Source: an uncultured Flavobacteriales bacterium (GTDB taxonomy: Bacteria; Bacteroidota; Bacteroidia; Flavobacteriales; Crocinitomicaceae). Taken from it: 16,230 bases of DNA. The first letter of the stretch is position 1. Every line of letters begins with the position of its first letter. Below the pieces are notes generated by a model. That model made no database searches. It was not told the origin of the DNA and saw only the letters and a list, made by a program, of their open reading frames with translations. Below are positions 1-6,080 of the stretch, piece by piece. The translations under genes and the position numbers were made by a program. The stretch spans positions 1 through 16,230 of the forward strand of contig CAMLIF010000091.1 in the NCBI GenBank assembly GCA_946479985.1. Reading direction: 5' to 3'.

Positions 1-974
1 TGAATTCCGAAACCCGCCGCGTGAGACCAATAATATTCGTCATTGACTGGGAACGGATCTGCTCCACTCCAATCATAATAAGTTCCAACCGAACGGGCGG
101 CATCCACAACTGCTCTCGAAATAACTTCTCCGTTAAAAGATGGAGTTGTTCTGAAATCTATCAAACTTACACCTGAAGTATCTGAACCATCACCGCCCGC
201 AATTCCGGCAACACCTGTAGTATTGTTTCTTTTTGCTCCGATAATTCCGGCAACGGGTGTTCCATGTCCGTGTAAACCACGCACATCTGTTCCCCAGCTG
301 GATAATTCGGTATCTATATTGAAATTGTAACCCCGCCCGGTTAGTACTTGTGTTTTCAAATCAACATGAGTGGTATCTATTCCCGAATCAAAAACACCAA
401 CTTTAATGAATTTTTTACCGGTTTCCTCATCCCATGCTCCGGGAACATTAATGTGTCCATCCGGATAAGTGGTAGAGTAGAGCGATTGCTGCAATGAAAA
501 CAGAGTATCATCCGGCACACTCAAAAACTCTCCCGGATAATTCGGATGCGCATAAATAACCAGCGGGTAACAGCTCTTTAAATAATCAATGGTTTTGGAA
601 TAACCTGCTGCATTCGGTTTTACGTTGAATGTTGCCCAGAAGGGAGGAATGTAAACGGTGTCGCCGGTGCGTGAAATGGAAATGGAATCGCTGGTTCTCA
701 GGTTCCCGAACACTTTGGTGAATTTCATTGCGCTCAATGTCGAGAACTTCGGATCGTTCAGTAATTCTTTTCCTTCGGCTGAAAGAAAATCAGACAACGA
801 TCCGTCTGTAAGTTCAAAGTCATCAATTTGAGAGAATTCAAGCAGTTTGTGGTTAATGCGTACGGTAATTCCGTTGTTTTCTGCTTGCGAAAATCCGGTT
901 AAGGAACAAAACGCAATAAGCAAGAGCGTTAGTATTGCAATTCCCTTACTTCGGGGTAGGTGCTTAAAGGCCAT
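1..974 (-). CDS. Secreted subtilisin-like (S8 family) serine protease, N-terminal part only
   Basis: The reading frame opens at ATG (minus, 974) and runs through the left edge, giving 324 residues. Residues 1-30 look like a signal peptide: basic start, hydrophobic ILTLLLIAFCSL core, then GFSQA. About 130 residues of pro-region follow. The catalytic domain starts near residue 166 and has the Asp motif VFDSGIDTTH (Asp196) and the His motif HGHGTPVAGIIGA (His237), both typical of subtilases. The Ser motif (GTSxA) would lie beyond the window, so activity cannot be confirmed. In this group such proteases are usually exported, often by T9SS, but the C-terminus is not visible. The gene is separated from the upstream repeat protein by that gene's terminator and has its own promoter, so it is probably a separate transcription unit. 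The family call is secure; the substrate is unknown. Confidence 0.9.
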   Translation of the reverse strand, partial: MAFKHLPRSKGIAILTLLLIAFCSLTGFSQAENNGITVRINHKLLEFSQIDDFELTDGSLSDFLSAEGKELLNDPKFSTLSAMKFTKVFGNLRTSDSISISRTGDTVYIPPFWATFNVKPNAAGYSKTIDYLKSCYPLVIYAHPNYPGEFLSVPDDTLFSLQQSLYSTTYPDGHINVPGAWDEETGKKFIKVGVFDSGIDTTHVDLKTQVLTGRGYNFNIDTELSSWGTDVRGLHGHGTPVAGIIGAKRNNTTGVAGIAGGDGSDTSGVSLIDFRTTPSFNGEVISRAVVDAARSVGTYYDWSGADPFPVNDEYYWSHAAGFGI

Positions 975-1003
975 AGTAGAATAAGTGTTTGTTGTTAGTT
1001 AAG

Positions 1004-1032
1004 CGAAAGTAATGAAAATTTTAGTGAAACAA
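1004..1032 (-). promoter_or_regulatory. Putative Bacteroidota promoter of the subtilase gene
   Basis: On the minus strand a TTG (-33-like, 1030-1032) is followed after 18 nt by TACTTTCG (1004-1011), which matches the Bacteroidota -7 consensus TAnnTTTG at seven of eight bases. It lies about 30 nt upstream of the ATG at 974. This is a motif match only. Confidence 0.45.
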
Positions 1033-1073
1033 TACTTCAAACTAAATTTAACATATCAGTACGACCATGAAGC

Positions 1074-1110
1074 AAAAAAAAATCCGCCCGGTTTTCACCA
1101 GACGGATTTC
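1074..1110 (-). terminator. Strong intrinsic terminator after the ELWxxDGT repeat protein
   Basis: Read on the minus strand, a 12-bp stem (arm AAATCCGTCTGG, with two G-U wobbles to the other arm) closes a TGAAAA loop and is followed by an uninterrupted run of nine T. It starts about 20 nt after the stop codon of the 1131-5252 gene. Its sequence is almost the same as the terminator of gcvP at 5983-6018. Confidence 0.9.
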
Positions 1111-1130
1111 AATAAACATATAAGTTGAAT

Positions 1131-4100
1131 CTAATTCTTTACGACACGTTTTACGGTTCTCCCATCCTCAGTTGTCAACTCAAAAAAGTAAACGCCCGTT
1201 TGCACATCTCTCAGAGAAACCGTTTCGCCCGATTGAATGATTGAAGTTTGAATGAGTTTGCCTTGTGCATCGTAAATGGTGTAACGAGCGTTGTTCTCTT
1301 CAAATGAAATAGTTACCAGATCATTGGTTGGGTTGGGGTAGACAATCAAATGCAGCGTGTTTAATTCGTTCACATTTACATTGTCTATCGTAACACAATT
1401 TGATGTGTCACTGCAGCCGCCGTTGTTAACGATTACCGCGTATGTACCGTTTATTACCGGAGCGAAAGTTGCCGAATTGGCACCCATAATTTCGGCGTTA
1501 TTGCTGCAGTCTATCCACTGGAACGAACCTGTACCGCTGGCAGTAATGGTTGCATCTCCGTTGTCGTTAGCACTTACAACCGGAATCGGATTGATAGTAA
1601 GATTCAGCGTGATAATCGAGTCGCAACCGATAGAGTTTTGCGTGGTGAACGTAGGGGCGTTGGTGGAACTAGTGTATGTGACACCATCGATCCAGGTATA
1701 TGAACCACAGGCTGCAACTTCGGCTATTGATGTTGTATTGCCAATGGTCAGGTGCAGTGTAACAGTTGAATCGCAGCCAAGCGCATTCTGCAAAACCATG
1801 GTTGGTGTATTCGTAGAACTGGTGTAGGTAATACCGTTGATCCATGTAAATGCATCACAGGCAAATTGGGTATCGATTCCTGACGTTTCATAAATCGTTA
1901 GATTCAATGTAATTGTTGAATCACAGCCTGCAGCGTTTGGTACAACCACTGTTGGCAAGTTGGTGGAACTGGTGTAAGTTACCCCGTTAATCCAGGTGTA
2001 TGCATTACAGGCACTTTGGTAATCAATTCCCGTAGTGGAAAGAATGGTCAAATCTAACGTAACAACTGAATCGCAGCCATTGATGTTTGGAAAAGTATAG
2101 GTTGGCGTATTTGTTGATGTTGTATAGGTGATTCCGTCAATCCAGGTAAAAGCATCACAAGCGGTTTGAACATCTGTTCCGTTTGCTGCAACGATGGTGA
2201 GATTTAATGTTACGATGGAATCGCATCCATTGCCATTTTGGAGGGTGTAAGTTGGTGTGTTTGTAGAAGCGGTGTAAGTTATTCCGTTAATCCAGGCGAA
2301 TGAACCGCAAGCTGTTTGCGTGTCGATTCCTGTTGTGGATGTTGTGATAGTCAGATGCAGGTTGACAATCGAATCACAGCCGTAAATATTCTGCAATGTG
2401 TGGGTTGGAATAGTTGTTGAACTTGTGTAAGTAACACCGTTTATCCAGGTATAAGAACCACAGGCTGATTGAACGTCTGTTACATTGGAATTGGCGGCGA
2501 TGGTTAAATTCAATGTTAGAATGGAATCACAGCCCATAGAAGATGTCAGCGTATCATAATAAATTCCTGACGCAGTATATGTTTGGTTATTTGAACTCCA
2601 GGTATAACTGTAGCAGGCAGTATCGTATTGAATAGAATTATCTGTGTATTTCCAGATTTCCGAGCCGAAGTCGTAATGATAAAGCTGAAGAATGACCTGA
2701 TTGTTGACTGAACCAACTGCTTTTGGAAAAGAACCCATGTTTCCGGGGTTTCCGTCACCAATGAGATACGTACCACAAACTGTCCCGTCGGAAACCCAAA
2801 GTTCGTGTCCGACAACACCATCGTTCGCCGCGAAGTAAAGTTTTTCATTAATCACTTTCAGGTTTAGCGGTGCTCCGGATTGAACTCCCGGATAGAGGTC
2901 TTTAAACAACGCTGTACCCAACTCTGTTCCGTCAGAAACCCAAAGTTCAGAACCATTTATTCCGTCATCAGCCGAGAAGAATAATTTCTCTTTGAAAACA
3001 GTCAATTCTTTTACGTCGCTTCCCAGAATTCCCGGTTTGATTTCATGCAACACATGAGTTCCGGCAACAGTTCCGTCTGAAACCCAAAGTTCAGAGCCGA
3101 TGGTTGGTGTTTTTAAAACGAAATAGATTTTTCCCTCATAGAAAATCTTGTTTTTAAGAATGCTGTAGGATGAATTAAGAGCAGGATCTAAATCCATCAA
3201 AACAACTGTTCCGGCTGTAGTTCCATCGCTTATCCATAATTGTGATCCTGATCCGGAGAAGAAACTTTCCATGTAGAGCATTCCATTCAAAGTATAGAGG
3301 TTGTATACTTCTCCGTTCGTAAAGGTTTTCACTACCACGGTTCCTGCGGTTGTTCCGTCGGTTTTCCACAATGCGTTCTGAGTGTTGGATGATGCTTTCG
3401 CCAAAAAATATGCTTCACCGTTCAATGTCACAAAGGTGTCGTAAAGATTGTTGAATCCGCTTTTTACAATGCTTGTACCCGCAGTTGTTCCGTCTGTTTT
3501 ACAAATGGCTTTGTTTTCGGCAAAAAACAAGTGAAAACCGTTAAATGGGATGAAAGCATGAGGATCGGAGCCAGTGGTTCCGGCATAGAGGTTTTTCACC
3601 AATTGTGTTCCGGCATTTGTGCCGTTTGATTTCCACAATTCTCTTCCGTTGGTGTTGTCGTAACCTGAAAATAAAACCTCATTATTGATTTTGTATAAGC
3701 TTAATGGTCCGCCACTACAGTTGACGGGAGTACAGATGTTTTTGGTGACAATTGTACCGGCTGTTGTTCCGTCGGTTTGCCAGAATTCACTTTCCATCCA
3801 TTCACAATTTGGTCCGAAGTAAAGCTGGTTGTTCAGCGAAACTGCTTCTGCAATGGTACTTGACGATTGCATGGAATAGATATCCCGCAGCATGCTTGTT
3901 CCCGCAAATGTTCCGTCACTTTTCCAGATTTCAATATTTCCGGCAACATTTCCGCCCTGAAATACAACGTCCGTTGCATTTACAGGAGTAATCAAAATGG
4001 GATCTCCGTTGTTGGCCGACATATCTTTTACACGTACAGTTCCGGCAGTAGTTCCGTCCGATTTCCACAATTCTCTTCCAACCAGATTTTCTCTTCCCTG

Positions 4101-5252
4101 GAAATAGAGTATGCCGTTAGCAACCGATAAGTTTTTTGGGTCTAAACCTCCGGTTACGTTCTGAACAGATAGTGCCCCGGAAATTCCGTCTGTTTTCCAA
4201 AGTGCGCGATTGGTATTCGACGCGCTAAAATAAAGCTCATTATTATAGATTGTAAAATCCGTTGGTTCACTGCTGTTGGCTGCAGAAATGGCTGCGTATT
4301 CCACAGTCCCGATGGTGGTTCCGTCGGATCGCCAAAGTTCCTGGTTGTTGATGGGCCCACCACAAAAGTAGAGATGTCCGTTAAAAACAAGTTGTGTGCT
4401 GCCTGAAGCAATGTTCGCATCTGCACTTACCAGTATGGTCCCGGCTAAGGTCCCGTCAGATTTCCAAAGATCATTTGTTCCGGATACCGAACCTTTTCCA
4501 AAGAACAGATTTCCCTGAAAAGAAACGAGATTGGTAATACTACTTTGAGTAGATCCGGGAGTGAGGTCGAGCACTTGTGTACCCGCTGTAGTCCCGTCGC
4601 TTGTCCACAGTTCGTTCCCATGAACGCCACCGTCGTATGCCACGAAGAAAAGCTGTCCGTTCACGTTGGTAATATTTCGGATTGAACTCCCGAAAAACCC
4701 CGGATTAATATCTTTTACCAATACGGTTCCAGCTTCAGTTCCATCACTTTTCCAGAGCTCCGGACCGGTTGTTCCATTGGAGGCTGAGAAGTAAAGTGTA
4801 CCGTTTACATTCAAAATGTAGCTTTCAGGATTCGTATAATCCGCATCGTAATCATAGTCGTAAAATTGTTTTAAAAAGACAGTTCCTGTTGGTGTTCCGT
4901 CGGTTTTGTACAACCCCGTTTTGTCACCTTCTCCTTTTGCCAAAAAATAAACCAATCCGTTCAGTTCAACAGGCGAGAAAATGGAACTTCCGAGTTCACC
5001 CGGATTGATGTCGTTAATGAGAATTGTTCCGGCCGGAGTTCCGTCGGTCCGCCATAATTCTTCTCCGTGTGGCTTATCTATGGCAGCAAAAAGCACATAA
5101 TTGTTGTACGGAATAAGAAATTTAGGGTAAGAGGCATTTGAAACCCACGTATTCGGGTCTATGTTTTTGATGAGGCTGATCTGTCCGTGAACCATTGTTC
5201 CGAAGAATAGTGAAAAAAGGACGAGTTGAATCTTTGTAAAGCGTGAAAACAT
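1131..5252 (-). CDS. Large secreted ELWxxDGT-repeat protein with T9SS type A sorting domain
   Basis: This 1373-residue protein is probably exported and processed or anchored by the type IX secretion system. Residues 1-24 form a signal peptide (FTKIQLVLFSLFFGTMVHGQ). About 17 repeats with the motif E-L-W-[KRV]-[ST]-D-G-T-x-A-G-T, spaced near 48 residues, fill residues 65-870 and suggest one or more beta-propellers. Seven 50-residue repeats follow at about 878-1220, each with a conserved Cys near SYTWINGVTYTSS and a GCDSIVTLNLTI end. A short PKD/Ig-like stretch leads into the C-terminal T9SS domain (YPNPTNDLVTISF to GRTVKRVVKN, about 1298-1373). The ELWxxDGT and T9SS domains are known families. 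The 50-residue repeats are common in gliding and surface proteins of this group but have no firm function. No catalytic residues are evident, so an adhesive or surface role is an inference. It is a single-gene unit with its own promoter and terminator. Confidence 0.92.
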   Translation of the reverse strand: MFSRFTKIQLVLFSLFFGTMVHGQISLIKNIDPNTWVSNASYPKFLIPYNNYVLFAAIDKPHGEELWRTDGTPAGTILINDINPGELGSSIFSPVELNGLVYFLAKGEGDKTGLYKTDGTPTGTVFLKQFYDYDYDADYTNPESYILNVNGTLYFSASNGTTGPELWKSDGTEAGTVLVKDINPGFFGSSIRNITNVNGQLFFVAYDGGVHGNELWTSDGTTAGTQVLDLTPGSTQSSITNLVSFQGNLFFGKGSVSGTNDLWKSDGTLAGTILVSADANIASGSTQLVFNGHLYFCGGPINNQELWRSDGTTIGTVEYAAISAANSSEPTDFTIYNNELYFSASNTNRALWKTDGISGALSVQNVTGGLDPKNLSVANGILYFQGRENLVGRELWKSDGTTAGTVRVKDMSANNGDPILITPVNATDVVFQGGNVAGNIEIWKSDGTFAGTSMLRDIYSMQSSSTIAEAVSLNNQLYFGPNCEWMESEFWQTDGTTAGTIVTKNICTPVNCSGGPLSLYKINNEVLFSGYDNTNGRELWKSNGTNAGTQLVKNLYAGTTGSDPHAFIPFNGFHLFFAENKAICKTDGTTAGTSIVKSGFNNLYDTFVTLNGEAYFLAKASSNTQNALWKTDGTTAGTVVVKTFTNGEVYNLYTLNGMLYMESFFSGSGSQLWISDGTTAGTVVLMDLDPALNSSYSILKNKIFYEGKIYFVLKTPTIGSELWVSDGTVAGTHVLHEIKPGILGSDVKELTVFKEKLFFSADDGINGSELWVSDGTELGTALFKDLYPGVQSGAPLNLKVINEKLYFAANDGVVGHELWVSDGTVCGTYLIGDGNPGNMGSFPKAVGSVNNQVILQLYHYDFGSEIWKYTDNSIQYDTACYSYTWSSNNQTYTASGIYYDTLTSSMGCDSILTLNLTIAANSNVTDVQSACGSYTWINGVTYTSSTTIPTHTLQNIYGCDSIVNLHLTITTSTTGIDTQTACGSFAWINGITYTASTNTPTYTLQNGNGCDSIVTLNLTIVAANGTDVQTACDAFTWIDGITYTTSTNTPTYTFPNINGCDSVVTLDLTILSTTGIDYQSACNAYTWINGVTYTSSTNLPTVVVPNAAGCDSTITLNLTIYETSGIDTQFACDAFTWINGITYTSSTNTPTMVLQNALGCDSTVTLHLTIGNTTSIAEVAACGSYTWIDGVTYTSSTNAPTFTTQNSIGCDSIITLNLTINPIPVVSANDNGDATITASGTGSFQWIDCSNNAEIMGANSATFAPVINGTYAVIVNNGGCSDTSNCVTIDNVNVNELNTLHLIVYPNPTNDLVTISFEENNARYTIYDAQGKLIQTSIIQSGETVSLRDVQTGVYFFELTTEDGRTVKRVVKN
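1597..2620 (-). repeat. Seven tandem 150-bp coding repeats (GCDS / SYTW units)
   Basis: The codons for the GCDS motif recur at 1621, 1771, 1921, 2071, 2221, 2374 and 2527. The spacing is exactly 150 nt four times, then 153 nt twice. Each unit encodes about 50 residues. The repeats are similar but not identical at DNA level. The most upstream unit (near 2527-2620) is the most divergent: it has CYSYTWSSNNQTY instead of ACGSYTWINGVTY. Confidence 0.9.
2640..5060 (-). repeat. Array of about 17 ELWxxDGT coding repeats
   Basis: The ELWxxDGTxxGT motif recurs about every 144 nt (for example, codon blocks near 2787, 2931 and 3075 are 144 nt apart), with some units longer. Degenerate units include GLYKTDGT, ALWKTDGIS, AICKTDGT and the final EIWKYTD. 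The regular 48-residue period with a conserved Trp-Asp-Gly turn is consistent with beta-propeller blades. Confidence 0.85.
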
Positions 5253-5295
5253 GCTAAGAGAATAAATATGTTCATCCTGTAATGTTTGGATTCAA

Positions 5296-5303
5296 CAAAG
5301 GTA
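5296..5303 (-). promoter_or_regulatory. -7 box upstream of the ELWxxDGT protein gene
   Basis: On the minus strand TACCTTTG matches the Bacteroidota -7 consensus TAnnTTTG exactly, 43 nt upstream of the ATG at 5252. No TTG is found at the usual 18-21 nt upstream, so the -33 element is unclear. The rest of the 245-bp gap up to 5497 holds only this site and the divergent promoter at 5449. Confidence 0.45.
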
Positions 5304-5448
5304 AACAGGTTTGTGGGGAGAAGCGCTGAAAAGTGATAAGAATCAGGTTATGGGCAGAATTGTTAGAGATATCAGGCATTCTTTTGAACTGGGTAAACAA
5401 TAGGGATGTATTTATGTCTGAGAAGAGAAAGGATAACACCAAAAATAA

Positions 5449-5480
5449 TTGTTAAGCTTATTTCAAAATTCTTTATTTTG
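5449..5480 (+). promoter_or_regulatory. Putative promoter of the 157-residue helical protein gene
   Basis: TTG (5449-5451) is followed after 21 nt by TTATTTTG (5473-5480), which matches TAnnTTTG except at the second base. It lies 17 nt upstream of the ATG at 5498. The leader would be short and no Shine-Dalgarno sequence is visible. Confidence 0.4.
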
Positions 5481-5497
5481 AGTGTACAAAAAAGCAA

Positions 5498-5971
5498 ATG
5501 ATGAGTCGATACGAGCAAACTCCAATTTTCCGGAAGTCGGAGGAAATTTTTGAAACATTGAAGAACATAACTGCTCTGTTCCCGGAGGACGATGAACTGC
5601 TGATAATTCAGAAAGAGCTACTCATGGAGAGCGCAATGATTATACAGGCAAAACTGGCAGGTTCACATGCGGTAAAACTGTATGATCTGAAAATGGAAAA
5701 TGCCGCATTCATCCGGAAAGCAGCGCGTGATTTACTCGTTTCGTTTCATAGCTTGGAAATGCACGGTTTTAAGGAAATAGAGTACTATCACATTATTCGT
5801 GATCAAATAGAAGAGTTTCGCCTGCTGTTTATAGAATGGGTAGCGGGATTTAACCGGCAGCACTTCATTACTGACTCGTGGGGATTATTTAATCCGCCCG
5901 GAATTTCACCCGACTACGAACAAAGTGATGATGAACTGGATTTCTTGAATGAGGACGATGATGATTACTAG
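5498..5971 (+). CDS. Conserved-looking helical protein of unknown function
   Basis: The product is 157 residues with no signal peptide and no membrane segment, so it is probably cytoplasmic. It looks mostly alpha-helical, with amphipathic stretches at about 10-28, 33-60, 60-90 and 93-122, which could form a four-helix bundle. A Trp/aromatic-rich segment follows (FIEWVAGFNRQHFITDSWGLFNPPG, about 110-137), then a very acidic tail (DDELDFLNEDDDDY). The start could be Met1 or Met2 (tandem ATG at 5498 and 5501). The gene stands alone, divergent from the ELWxxDGT protein and convergent with gcvP, whose terminator lies 12 nt past its stop. I cannot assign a named family; it resembles small uncharacterised Bacteroidota proteins. 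That it is a real gene is supported by a promoter-like sequence, normal codon use and dense protein-like composition. Confidence 0.75.
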   Translation: MMSRYEQTPIFRKSEEIFETLKNITALFPEDDELLIIQKELLMESAMIIQAKLAGSHAVKLYDLKMENAAFIRKAARDLLVSFHSLEMHGFKEIEYYHIIRDQIEEFRLLFIEWVAGFNRQHFITDSWGLFNPPGISPDYEQSDDELDFLNEDDDDY

Positions 5972-5982
5972 TGGTAAGAAAC

Positions 5983-6018
5983 AAAAAAAACCGCCCGGTT
6001 TTCACCAAGCGGATTTCC
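5983..6018 (-). terminator. Intrinsic terminator of gcvP
   Basis: On the minus strand CCGCTTGG pairs with CCGGGCGG (two G-U wobbles) around a TGAAAA loop, extended by A-U pairs and followed by eight T. It begins about 60 nt after the gcvP stop. On the plus strand the hairpin is followed by ATTTCC rather than a T run, so it should act mainly in the gcvP direction. It is nearly identical to the terminator at 1074-1110. Confidence 0.88.
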
Positions 6019-6041
6019 AATATTTATTTCTACAGCCGATT

Positions 6042-6080
6042 TAGTTTCGGTCATCGAGCGGAGTCGAGATGCAGAAACTA
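6042..6080. repeat. REP-like bulged hairpin repeat, copy 1, overlapping the gcvP stop codon
   Basis: Outer arms TAGTTTC (6042-6048) and GAAACTA (6074-6080) pair perfectly. Inside them lie a G-C pair (6050/6072), a bulged T (6051) and the stem CATC/GATG (6052-6055 / 6068-6071), which closes a 12-nt loop GAGCGGAGTCGA. The gcvP stop (6078-6080, minus) is part of the outer arm. The loop and the stem layout recur inside gcvP at 7610-7640. Confidence 0.75.

Noticed and set aside
1357..1827. A 156-codon open frame on the plus strand
   Set aside because: It lies antisense to the tandem Cys repeats and the start of the sorting-domain region of the 1131-5252 gene. Its repeats mirror those of the real gene and it has no promoter or family match.
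1597..2620. Regularly spaced repeats that might suggest a CRISPR array
   Set aside because: The 150-bp period is far too long, the whole unit is repeated rather than a short repeat with unique spacers, and the frame encodes a consistent protein repeat.
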